Shown here: positions 25,381-32,711 of the stretch, in pieces
Layout: each line of letters opens with the position of its first letter
How positions within the stretch are numbered: the stretch's first letter is position 1
Source: Actinomycetes bacterium
Lineage (GTDB): Bacteria; Actinomycetota; Acidimicrobiia; Acidimicrobiales; RAAP-2
Assembly: GCA_021777285.1 (NCBI GenBank)
Contig: JAJYDR010000001.1
Location: forward strand, 1-64,000
DNA length: 64,000 nucleotides
Direction of reading: 5' to 3'
Notes under the pieces: generated by a model
What the model was told of the DNA's origin: nothing
The model's database searches: none
Seen by the model: only the letters and a program-made list of their open reading frames with translations
Program-made: the position numbers and the translations under genes

Positions 25381-26547
25381 GTGACCGCGCGTCGCCGAGT
25401 GGCACTGCTGGGTGCGACGGGTTCTATCGGACGCCAGACCCTCGACGTGCTGCGTCGCGAGCCCGACTCGTTCGAACTCGTCTCGATCGCCGGCGGTACC
25501 CGGCTGGCCGAGCTGGCCGAGGTCGCCCGTGAATTTCACGTCCGCCGGGTCGGCGTGGCGCGGCCCGAGGACTACATCGCCGCGCGCGGGGTCCTCGGCG
25601 ACGGCGTCGAGGTGCTCATCGGTGGCGACGGGCTGGCCGAGCTGGCGCGCGACGCCGACGTCGTCGTCAACGCCGTGGTGGGCTTCGCCGGACTGCCGGT
25701 GACGATCAACGCCCTCGAGGCGGGTCGAACGCTCGCCCTGGCCAACAAGGAGTCCTTCATCGCCGCCGCGCCGCTCGTCGCGCGGGTTCGCGACACGCCC
25801 GGGGCCCTCGTGCTGCCGATCGACTCCGAGCACTGCGCGATCTACCAGTGCCTCGCCGACTCGACCCAGTCCGGTCACCCCGACGTGCGCCGGCTCTTGC
25901 TCACGGCCTCGGGCGGTCCGTTTCGTGGGTGGTCGCGCGAACGACTCGAGACCGTGACCCGGCGTGACGCGCTCAACCACCCGACGTGGTCGATGGGTCC
26001 CAAGATCACGATCGATTCGTCGACGCTGATGAACAAGGGCCTCGAGGTCCTCGAGGCCTCCGCGCTCTTTGGCGTGGGCGTCGACCGGATCCAAGTGGTG
26101 GTGCACCCCCAGTCCATCGTCCACTCCATGGTCGAGTACCTCGACGGCTCGGTCATCGCCCAGCTCTCCCAACCCGACATGCGCCTGCCGATCGCGTTCT
26201 GCCTCGGTCGTCCGGTGCGTTTCGACCACGCCTGGGGCGCGATCGACTTCACGACGGCCCAGAGCCTGACCTTCGAACCGCCGGACCTCGACGCCTTCCC
26301 GGCGATCCCCTTGGCCTACGCCGCCGCGCGCGCCGCGGGCGCGGCACCCGCCTGGCTGTCGGCCGCCAATGAGGTGGCGGTGGCGGCGTTCCTGCACGAC
26401 ACGATCCGATGGACCGATATCGTGCCGATTGTGGCCGGGGTGATGGATCAGTACCAGGACGTGCAGCTCGAGTCGGTCGAGGGACTCGTCGCCCAGGATC
26501 AGCACGCGCGTCGGCTCGCGTCAGACCTGATCACGAGAGGCCGATGA
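25381..26547 (+). CDS. dxr: 1-deoxy-D-xylulose 5-phosphate reductoisomerase
   Basis: Second enzyme of the MEP isoprenoid pathway, NADPH-dependent. The 388-residue product has the dinucleotide fold LLGATGSIGRQTL, LANKESFIAA, the metal and substrate residues in LPIDSEHCAIYQ, ASGGPFR, and HPTWSMGPKITIDSST. It starts four bases after cdsA and its stop overlaps rseP in an ATGA. With ispG two genes downstream, two MEP pathway genes flank the protease, the common dxr-rseP-ispG order. Confidence 0.97.
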   Translation: MTARRRVALLGATGSIGRQTLDVLRREPDSFELVSIAGGTRLAELAEVAREFHVRRVGVARPEDYIAARGVLGDGVEVLIGGDGLAELARDADVVVNAVVGFAGLPVTINALEAGRTLALANKESFIAAAPLVARVRDTPGALVLPIDSEHCAIYQCLADSTQSGHPDVRRLLLTASGGPFRGWSRERLETVTRRDALNHPTWSMGPKITIDSSTLMNKGLEVLEASALFGVGVDRIQVVVHPQSIVHSMVEYLDGSVIAQLSQPDMRLPIAFCLGRPVRFDHAWGAIDFTTAQSLTFEPPDLDAFPAIPLAYAAARAAGAAPAWLSAANEVAVAAFLHDTIRWTDIVPIVAGVMDQYQDVQLESVEGLVAQDQHARRLASDLITRGR

Positions 26548-27794
26548 CAGCCCAGCGGTGGGCGATTGCCCGGTTCGTGGTCGCCGTCGTCGCCATAGCG
26601 GCGCTGCTGGACTTCTGGGCGGGGTGGGCCCTGCCCGTGGTGATCCTCGCGATTCTCCTAATGGTGATGGGTCACGAGTTCGGCCACTTCATCACGGCCA
26701 AGCGCGCGGGTCTGCTCGTGACGGACTTCTTCGTGGGATTTGGCCCCGTCGTGTGGTCGACGACCGTGGGCGAGACGCGCTACGGCGTGCGGCTCCTACC
26801 ACTTGGCGGCTACGTGAAGGTGCCCGGTATGACCTGGAGCGACACCGTGGACCCCGCGCTCGAGGGCCGCACCTACCGGGCGGCGTCCTATCCGCGCAAG
26901 GTGCTCTTCGCGTCGGCCGGCTCGCTGATGCACGTCGTGATGGCCCTGGTGCTCGCGTGGGCCTCGCTCACGTTCGTCGGCCTGCCCTCGCCGAGCCACA
27001 TTGGCATCGCGAGCTTCACCCACTTTGACGGCCAGCGGCTCAACCCCGCCCAGCGCGCGGGGTTGCACGTCGGTGACCAGGTCCTCTCGATCGACGGGGT
27101 GTCGGTCACCGACGCGAACCGACTCGTGACGCTGGTCCACGACCACACGGGCCAGCGGCTGCGCATCGTGGTCGAGCGCCAGGGCGTGCGCCACACCCTC
27201 TACGCCGTGCCCGAGGACGGTCGGCACCTGCGCGTCGGGGGCCAGCGCGTCGCCACGGGCTCGACGCCCGTCGGCTACCTCGGCATCGGGCTGCAGGACC
27301 TGATCGTGCACCAGTCGTTCGTGGGGGCCGTGCCGGCGTCGGTGGCCAAGGTCGCCTCGATTGTGGGACTTGCGGCCAAGGGCATCGTGCACGTGTTCTC
27401 GCCCGGTGAGTTCTCGAGCCTCTTTCACCAGGTCACGAATCCCGTGGCCGCGACGAACCGAACAGCCCAGCTCAACCGGCCCCAGTCAATCGTCGGCGTG
27501 GTGCGCATCGCGGTGCAGAGCACTTCGCTCGGCGTCGGGGTGCTGCTCGAGATCCTGATGGTCATGAACATCTTCGTCGGGCTCTTGAACATGGTGCCGA
27601 TGCTGCCCCTGGACGGGGGATACGTGCTGATCGCAACCTACGAGCGGCTGCGCAGCCGCAAGGGCCAGCGCTACCACGCCGACGTCCAGCGCCTGCTGCC
27701 GATCGTCTACGCCTTCTCGCTTGTCTTGTTGGCGCTCTTTGCCGCCACGCTCTACCTGGACATCGTCCACCCGATCGCCAATCCCTTCCAGTGA
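26544..27794 (+). CDS. rseP: Site-2 membrane protease RseP (M50 family)
   Basis: Intramembrane zinc metalloprotease that cleaves anti-sigma factors or other membrane substrates. The 416-residue product has the zinc motif HEFGH (His44, Glu45, His48) in the first core segment, GGYVKVPGM, a PDZ domain at about 150-240, and the third-ligand motif NMVPMLPLDGGYV in a C-terminal membrane segment. ATG 26544 overlaps the dxr stop; the longer open frame inside dxr is not used. No sigma/anti-sigma pair is in the window to name a substrate. Confidence 0.95.
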   Translation: MTAQRWAIARFVVAVVAIAALLDFWAGWALPVVILAILLMVMGHEFGHFITAKRAGLLVTDFFVGFGPVVWSTTVGETRYGVRLLPLGGYVKVPGMTWSDTVDPALEGRTYRAASYPRKVLFASAGSLMHVVMALVLAWASLTFVGLPSPSHIGIASFTHFDGQRLNPAQRAGLHVGDQVLSIDGVSVTDANRLVTLVHDHTGQRLRIVVERQGVRHTLYAVPEDGRHLRVGGQRVATGSTPVGYLGIGLQDLIVHQSFVGAVPASVAKVASIVGLAAKGIVHVFSPGEFSSLFHQVTNPVAATNRTAQLNRPQSIVGVVRIAVQSTSLGVGVLLEILMVMNIFVGLLNMVPMLPLDGGYVLIATYERLRSRKGQRYHADVQRLLPIVYAFSLVLLALFAATLYLDIVHPIANPFQ

Positions 27795-27819
27795 TGGAAC
27801 CGGCGACCGTGCGGCACGG

Positions 27820-27825
27820 CAGAAT
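27820..27825 (+). promoter_or_regulatory. Probable leaderless -10 element for ispG
   Basis: CAGAAT, six bases, then ATG 27832. The first base departs from TANNNT, but spacing is identical to the other leaderless sites and no Shine-Dalgarno is present. Confidence 0.5.
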
Positions 27826-27831
27826 GGTGTC

Positions 27832-29058
27832 ATGGACGTAACCGCTAGTTCGCTCTCGCCGCGGCGCCACACCCGCCAGATCGCCGTTGGTTCGGTGAAG
27901 GTCGGTGGCGACGCGCCAATCTCGGTCCAGTCCATGACCACGACCAAGACCGCGGACGTCGAGGGCACCCTCCAGCAGATCTACGCGCTCGCCGCGGCCG
28001 GCGCCGACATCGTGCGCTGCACCTGCAACGAGGTGGCGGCCGCCGAGGGCCTCGTGCAAATCGTGCCGCGCTCGCCGGTGCCGATCGTCGCCGACATCCA
28101 CTTCCACGTCGAGATGGCGCTCGCCGCACTCGAGGCCGGGGTCCAGGGGCTCCGACTGAACCCGGGCAACCTGCGCAAGCCCGAGGAGATCAAGCTCGTG
28201 GCCAGCGAGGCGCGTGACCGAGGCGTGCCGATCCGCATTGGGGTGAACGCCGGGAGCCTGCACCCCGACATCTACGAACGCTTCGGGGGAGCGACGCCCG
28301 AGGCGTTGGTCGAGTCGGCGCGCATCGAGTTGGCCTACTTCGAAGAGGTCGGCTTCTCGGACGTCAAGATCTCGGTGAAGGCCTCCTCGGTGGCGACGAT
28401 GATCGCGGCCTACCGACTGGCGTCGGAGACCTTCGATCACCCGCTACACCTCGGCGTGACCGAGGCGGGGCCGTTGCCGGGCGGGCTCATCAAGGGCACG
28501 GCCGGCATCGCCACGCTGCTCGCCGAGGGCATCGGTGACACGCTCCGCTACTCGCTGACGGCCGATCCGGTCGAAGAGGCGCGCGCGGGCCGTCAGTTGC
28601 TCGAGTCGCTCGGGCTCCGCGAGCGCAAGGGCCTCGACCTCATCGCGTGCCCGAGCTGCGGTCGGGCCGAGGTGGACGTGATCCGCGTCGCCAACGAGGC
28701 CCAGGAAGCGCTCAACGCCCTCGAGATCCCGATCCAGGTCGCGGTGATGGGCTGTGTCGTCAACGGTCCGGGCGAGGCCCGCCACGCCGACCTCGGCATC
28801 GCCGCGGGCAAGCACCGGGGCCACCTCTTCATCCAGGGCCAGATCATCCGGGTCGTGCCCGAGGCGGACATGGTCGCCGCCCTGGTCGACGAGGCGAAGA
28901 AGATTGCCGTCGAGGGCCTGGCCGCGCGCCTGGCCGCGCGCGACGTCTCGGCCGAGGCCGAGGCCGAGGCGGACCGGGCGCTGCTGCTCGACGACCGCGG
29001 CCTGGACGCGAATCACGCCGGCGAACGGATCGAGCGGATTCGCCGTCGCGTCGAATAG
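27832..29058 (+). CDS. ispG: 4-hydroxy-3-methylbut-2-en-1-yl diphosphate synthase
   Basis: Iron-sulfur enzyme of the MEP pathway converting MEcPP to HMBPP. The 408-residue product has the TIM-barrel part (ISVQSMTTTKTADVEGT, RLNPGNLRKPEE, KISVKASSV) and the C-terminal cluster domain with CPSCGR and MGCVVNGPGEA cysteines. This is the compact bacterial form. The start at 27832 is given by the -10 spacing and normal length; in-frame codons lie upstream in rseP. The acidic Ala/Glu stretch near the C-terminus is unremarkable. Confidence 0.96.
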   Translation: MDVTASSLSPRRHTRQIAVGSVKVGGDAPISVQSMTTTKTADVEGTLQQIYALAAAGADIVRCTCNEVAAAEGLVQIVPRSPVPIVADIHFHVEMALAALEAGVQGLRLNPGNLRKPEEIKLVASEARDRGVPIRIGVNAGSLHPDIYERFGGATPEALVESARIELAYFEEVGFSDVKISVKASSVATMIAAYRLASETFDHPLHLGVTEAGPLPGGLIKGTAGIATLLAEGIGDTLRYSLTADPVEEARAGRQLLESLGLRERKGLDLIACPSCGRAEVDVIRVANEAQEALNALEIPIQVAVMGCVVNGPGEARHADLGIAAGKHRGHLFIQGQIIRVVPEADMVAALVDEAKKIAVEGLAARLAARDVSAEAEAEADRALLLDDRGLDANHAGERIERIRRRVE

Positions 29059-29069
29059 CCGGCCTTGGC

Positions 29070-29075
29070 TAGGCT
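29070..29075 (+). promoter_or_regulatory. -10 element and ribosome binding site of proS
   Basis: TAGGCT lies 25 bases before the proS GTG, which would give a leader of about 20 bases containing AAGGAG at 29091-29096. Unlike many neighbours this gene therefore has a conventional leader. Confidence 0.5.
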
Positions 29076-29100
29076 TTCGCCACTCAAGTGAAGGAGAATC

Positions 29101-30510
29101 GTGGCGTCGCCTAACGCGCTGACCTCGCAGTCCGAAGACTTCCCCCGGTGGTACCAGGACGTCGTGGCCAAGGCCGAGATGGCCGACAACGGCCCGGTCC
29201 GCGGCACCATGGTGATCCGGCCCTACGGCTACGCGCTGTGGGAGCGGATCCAGGCGGAGATGGACGCGCGCATCAAGCTCGCCGGGGCCCAGAACGCCTA
29301 CTTCCCCCTCTTCATCCCCCAGGAGTACTTCGCCCGCGAGGCCGAGCACGTCGAGGGGTTCAGCCCCGAGCTCGCGGTGGTGACCTACGCCGGGGGCGAG
29401 GAGCTAAGCGAGCCCGTCGTGGTGCGGCCCACCTCCGAGACCGTCATCGGTGAGTTCATGGCCAAGTGGATCCAGAGCCACCGCGACCTGCCGCTGCTGC
29501 TCAACCAGTGGGCGAACGTGGTTCGTTGGGAACTGCGGCCCCGCCTCTTCCTGCGCTCGTCGGAGTTCCTCTGGCAAGAGGGTCACACGGCGCACGTCTC
29601 CTACGAGGACGCCGCGGCCTACGCGATGCGCATCCACCTCGAGGTGTACAACGACCTTTTGGCCAACGTGATGGCCGTGCCCGCCTACGTGGGCATCAAG
29701 CCGCCGCGCGAACGCTTCGCCGGCGCCATCAACTCCCTGACCTGCGAGGGGATGATGCGCGACGGCAAGGCCCTGCAGATGACCACCAGCCACGAGCTCG
29801 GTCAGAACTTCGCGCGGGCCTTCAACATCGTCTACCAGAACGAGGCTGGCCAGTCCGAGCTGTGTTACACGACGTCCTGGGGGGCCTCGACCCGTCTGGT
29901 GGGCGGGCTCATCATGGCCCACGGCGACGATCGGGGACTGGTGGTGCCACCGCGAATGGCCCCGATCCAGGCCGTGATCGTCGCGGTGCGCGACGACGCC
30001 GAGGTGCTCGAGACTTGCGCCTCGCTCGACGCCGCGCTGCGCGCCGCGGGCGTGGCGACGACGATCGACCGGGGACGGGGGTCCTTTGGCCGGCGCATCA
30101 CCGACTGGGAGATCAAGGGCGTGCCGCTGCGCGTCGAGGTCGGTCCGCGCGACCTCGCCAATGGCGTGGTCACGGTGGTTCGCCGCGACGACGGGTCCAA
30201 GCACACCGCCTCCCTCGACCAGCTCGCGCCCCGGGCGCTCGAGTTGCTCGAGGCGATGCAGCAGTCGCTCTTCGAGAACGCCCGGATCAGGCGTGACGCT
30301 GCGACCGCGGACGTTACGACGGTTGACGAGGCCATCGAGGCGGCCCAGACGGGCTTCGCGCGCATCGCGTGGGACCGCATCGGCGAGGACGGCGAGACAC
30401 GGCTGAACGACCTGGCGGTCTCGGTTCGCTGCATCCAGCGCGCCGACGGCACCACGCCGACCAGTCCCGACGAGCCCGACCTCGTGGCGATCGTCGCCAA
30501 GGCCTACTAG
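29101..30510 (+). CDS. proS: Prolyl-tRNA synthetase, archaeal/eukaryotic-like (type 3)
   Basis: Charges tRNA-Pro. The 469-residue product is the short class II form: motif 1 region with YFPLFIPQEYF, motif 2 LRSSEFLWQEGHTAHVS, the MTTSHELGQNFARAFNI region, and motif 3, followed by an anticodon-binding domain and a C-terminal domain. It lacks the editing insertion typical of E. coli-type ProRS. This type occurs in archaea, eukaryotes and a minority of bacteria including some actinobacteria. It stands after ispG, where actinobacteria often place a ProRS gene. Confidence 0.95.
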   Translation: MASPNALTSQSEDFPRWYQDVVAKAEMADNGPVRGTMVIRPYGYALWERIQAEMDARIKLAGAQNAYFPLFIPQEYFAREAEHVEGFSPELAVVTYAGGEELSEPVVVRPTSETVIGEFMAKWIQSHRDLPLLLNQWANVVRWELRPRLFLRSSEFLWQEGHTAHVSYEDAAAYAMRIHLEVYNDLLANVMAVPAYVGIKPPRERFAGAINSLTCEGMMRDGKALQMTTSHELGQNFARAFNIVYQNEAGQSELCYTTSWGASTRLVGGLIMAHGDDRGLVVPPRMAPIQAVIVAVRDDAEVLETCASLDAALRAAGVATTIDRGRGSFGRRITDWEIKGVPLRVEVGPRDLANGVVTVVRRDDGSKHTASLDQLAPRALELLEAMQQSLFENARIRRDAATADVTTVDEAIEAAQTGFARIAWDRIGEDGETRLNDLAVSVRCIQRADGTTPTSPDEPDLVAIVAKAY

Positions 30511-30667
30511 ATCGAGCCCTCGGCGCCGGGCACCGTGGTGGCGGCCCGGACACTCGCGGGACCCTTCGGGGCCGCGCGGGGAAGCGGTTGGGCCCGTTCG
30601 CACGACGCCACACCCGTCGATCAGCAAAAACGCGGGTTCGCCGTCGGCATAACCCGTGCCGGGAACG
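30511..30667 (+). other. Non-coding stretch between proS and the rimP promoter
   Basis: About 157 bases after the proS stop. I see no gene, no clear terminator with a T-tract and no repeat. The long open frames that cross it have no family features. Confidence 0.5.
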
Positions 30668-30697
30668 TTGCCGTTCGACGGCCGCAACTGCTACAAT
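30668..30697 (+). promoter_or_regulatory. Sigma-70 type promoter of the rimP-nusA leader
   Basis: TTGCCG (30668-30673), an 18-base spacer, and a near-consensus TACAAT (30692-30697). It is the best two-part promoter on this strand in the window. Predicted initiation is near 30704, upstream of a strong terminator hairpin and of rimP. Confidence 0.72.
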
Positions 30698-30703
30698 GGT
30701 GCG

Positions 30704-30797
30704 ACAGTCCGCCAAGGACGTTTGGACTCGTTTAAGCGCGGGCCTCGGGCCCGCGCTTTTTCTTTGTCCTGACTGGCGGCGTAGAGAGGAGATGGCC
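30704..30797 (+). promoter_or_regulatory. Putative transcription-attenuation leader of rimP-nusA-infB
   Basis: Between the promoter and rimP the RNA would contain a short 5' segment, a terminator hairpin and the ribosome binding site. The 5' segment CCGCCA/AGGAC (30709-30719) is complementary to GTCCT and TGGCGG (30766-30770 and 30774-30779), allowing an 11-bp pairing with a three-base bulge that encloses the terminator. The same 5' segment can also form small local hairpins (AGT/CCAA with TTGG/ACT, 30706-30728). The alternatives suggest conditional read-through. NusA is itself a termination factor, so feedback is plausible. This is inference from sequence only; a short standalone RNA is the alternative. 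Confidence 0.5.
30734..30765 (+). terminator. Strong intrinsic terminator inside the rimP leader
   Basis: An 11-bp GC-rich stem (30734-30744 with 30748-30758), a TCG loop, and a T-rich tail TTTTTCTTT. It lies only about 30 bases downstream of the predicted transcript start, so it cannot serve just proS; a short terminated RNA or attenuation is implied. Confidence 0.85.
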
Positions 30798-31289
30798 ATG
30801 GATCTGGAGACACCCGTGCGATCACTCCTAAGCCCACTAGGGCTCGACCTCTACGACCTCGAACTGGTAGCGGGGGCGCTCAACATCGTGGTGCGCCGAG
30901 ACGGTGGCGTCGACGTCGACACCCTGGCCGCGGCGAGCCGGGCCATTTCGGCGTGGCTGGACGAGCACGACCCGATCGAGGGTCACTACACCCTCGACGT
31001 CTCGAGCCCCGGTCTCGAGCGGCGCCTGCGCACGCCCGAGCACTTCGCGAGCGCCGTGGGCGAAGTGGTGACCCTGCGCGAGCACCGTGACAATGAGCCC
31101 GCGCGCCGACTCGAAGGCGCCATCGTGCGATCGGACGCCACGACCGTGACCATCCTCGACGCCGAGTACGGCGAGCTCGTCGTCAAGCTCGACGCCGTCG
31201 AACGCGCGCGCACCGTGTTCCACTGGGGCCCCGAGACCACGTCCGCGAAGAAGCCCAAGGCCTCGACGGCGAGTAAGAAAGGCAAGTGA
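30798..31289 (+). CDS. rimP: Ribosome maturation factor RimP
   Basis: Needed for 30S assembly. The 163-residue product has the N-terminal domain (LLSPLGLDLYDLELV, ISAWLDEHDPIEGHYTLDV), the SSPGLERRLRTPEHF signature and a C-terminal SH3-like domain, then a Lys/Ala-rich tail. Two in-frame ATGs occur; 30798 is preferred because AGGAG (30787-30791) is six bases before it, whereas it abuts the ATG at 30792. It heads the conserved rimP-nusA-ylxR-infB-rbfA-truB order. Confidence 0.95.
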   Translation: MDLETPVRSLLSPLGLDLYDLELVAGALNIVVRRDGGVDVDTLAAASRAISAWLDEHDPIEGHYTLDVSSPGLERRLRTPEHFASAVGEVVTLREHRDNEPARRLEGAIVRSDATTVTILDAEYGELVVKLDAVERARTVFHWGPETTSAKKPKASTASKKGK

Positions 31290-32392
31290 TGGCGAACTTC
31301 GAATTCCTTGAGGCCCTCGGCCAGATTGCGCGCGACCAGAACATCGACGAGGGCGAGCTGCTCATCGCCCTGGCCAACGCGCTGCTCGCCGCCTACAAGC
31401 GCCGTCCCGACTCCGCGGAGGACGCGGAGGTCGAGATCAACCCCGAGACCGGCGAGATCAAGGTGTGGGGCCTCGAACTTGACGTCGAAGGCAACGTCAC
31501 GCGCGAGTGGGACGCCACGCCCGAGGACTTCGGGCGCATCGCGGCCCAGACGGCCAAGCAGGTGCTCATGCAGCTGATCCGCGACATCCAGCGCCGCCAG
31601 ATGTACGAGGAGTTCGCCAACCGCGAGGGCGACATCGTCTCGGGCACCGTCCAGCAGACCGACAACCGCTACACGCTGCTCGACCTCGGGCGCGTCGAGG
31701 CGCTCCTGCCCCAGGCCGAGCAGGCCGCCCACGAGCACTACGAGCACGGCTCGCGCGTCAAGGTCTACATCGTCGAGGTGCGCAAGACCAACAAGGGTCC
31801 CCAGATCGTGGTGAGCCGCACGCACCCGGCGCTGGTGGCCAAGCTCTTCGAGATCGAGGTTCCCGAAATCGCTAACGGCATCGTCGAGATCAAGGCGATC
31901 GCCCGCGAGCCCGGTCACCGCAGCAAGATCGCGGTTGCCTCCAACGACGCCATGGTCGACCCGGTCGGGGCGTGCGTGGGGGCCCGCGGTTCGCGCGTGC
32001 GCAACATCACCAACGAACTGCGCGCCGAGCGCATCGACGTCGTGCCCTACAGCGACGACCCGGTGGAGTTCATCCAGGCCGCGCTGGCGCCCGCTCGGGT
32101 TCGCGAGGTGCGCCTCGACGAGCAAGAGGGCGTGGCGACGGTCATCGTGCACGACCAGCAGCTCTCGCTCGCCATCGGCAAGGAGGGCCAGAACGCACGC
32201 CTGGCGGCCCGCCTGACGGGCTGGCGCATCGACATCCGCTCCGAGAGCGAGGGCATCGAGGAAGAGGTCGTCGACGAGGTATGGACCGAGGACGACGTGG
32301 TCGTCGACGAGGTCGTGCATGTCGTAACGGTCGGCGACGAGCACGCCGCGAGCGGGGCCGACGCGGTGACGGTGCAGGAGGGCGAGGCATAG
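31289..32392 (+). CDS. nusA: Transcription termination/antitermination factor NusA
   Basis: Binds RNA polymerase and RNA to modulate pausing, termination and antitermination. The 367-residue product has the N-terminal polymerase-binding domain, an S1 domain (GDIVSGTVQQTDNRYTLLDL), KH1 and KH2 (ACVGARGSRVRNITNEL; LSLAIGKEGQNARLAARLTG) and a short acidic tail, without the extra acidic repeats of E. coli. The first base of ATG 31289 is the last base of the rimP stop; GTG 31286 is an alternative. The stop overlaps the proposed AUA start of ylxR. Confidence 0.96.
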   Translation: MANFEFLEALGQIARDQNIDEGELLIALANALLAAYKRRPDSAEDAEVEINPETGEIKVWGLELDVEGNVTREWDATPEDFGRIAAQTAKQVLMQLIRDIQRRQMYEEFANREGDIVSGTVQQTDNRYTLLDLGRVEALLPQAEQAAHEHYEHGSRVKVYIVEVRKTNKGPQIVVSRTHPALVAKLFEIEVPEIANGIVEIKAIAREPGHRSKIAVASNDAMVDPVGACVGARGSRVRNITNELRAERIDVVPYSDDPVEFIQAALAPARVREVRLDEQEGVATVIVHDQQLSLAIGKEGQNARLAARLTGWRIDIRSESEGIEEEVVDEVWTEDDVVVDEVVHVVTVGDEHAASGADAVTVQEGEA

Positions 32393-32646
32393 CCCCCTAT
32401 CGCACGTGCGTGGCTTGTCGCGCCCGGCGCCCGGACGTGGAGTTGTACCGGGCCGGTCGCGTCGAAGATGGGTCGTGGTACCTCGGCCGAGGCGTCGGAC
32501 GGGGCATCTGGTGGTGTCGTGACCGGGATTGCGGGTCGCGTCTGCGGTGGGGTGCGGTAGTTCGAGCGCTTCGGGCGCCGGTGTCCGCGGCGGACGTGGA
32601 CGGCCTGGTCGCGCTCGTTGGTGCGGGGGCTAGTTCGCACCAGTGA
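32389..32646 (+). CDS. ylxR: YlxR family protein, apparently with an AUA start
   Basis: Small nucleic-acid-binding protein of 85 residues encoded between nusA and infB in most bacteria. It has the family's RTCVACRARRP N-terminal motif and a GRGxWWC pattern as GRGIWWCRDRDC. No ATG, GTG or TTG lies in frame just before the first cysteine. ATA at 32389-32391 is in frame, overlaps the nusA stop (ATAG), and has AGGAGGG (32376-32382) six bases upstream. The nearest in-frame conventional start is an ATG about 110 bases back inside nusA, which would add a basic, unconserved extension. I therefore favour AUA. Confidence 0.85.
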   Translation: MAPYRTCVACRARRPDVELYRAGRVEDGSWYLGRGVGRGIWWCRDRDCGSRLRWGAVVRALRAPVSAADVDGLVALVGAGASSHQ

Positions 32647-32711
32647 TGGTTGTGAAAGAATATGTGACTGTGTGTGCGCGCGTCGCCCACACTCCGATGT
32701 AAGGGAACGTT

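Noticed and set aside
26409..26543. Upstream extension of rseP inside dxr
   Set aside because: Out-of-frame shadow of dxr; ATG 26544 overlapping the dxr stop gives the normal RseP N-terminus.
32281..32388. ATG-initiated extension of ylxR inside nusA
   Set aside because: It would add 36 mostly Arg/Gly residues unlike any YlxR, and has no supporting Shine-Dalgarno. Kept only as the alternative to the AUA start.
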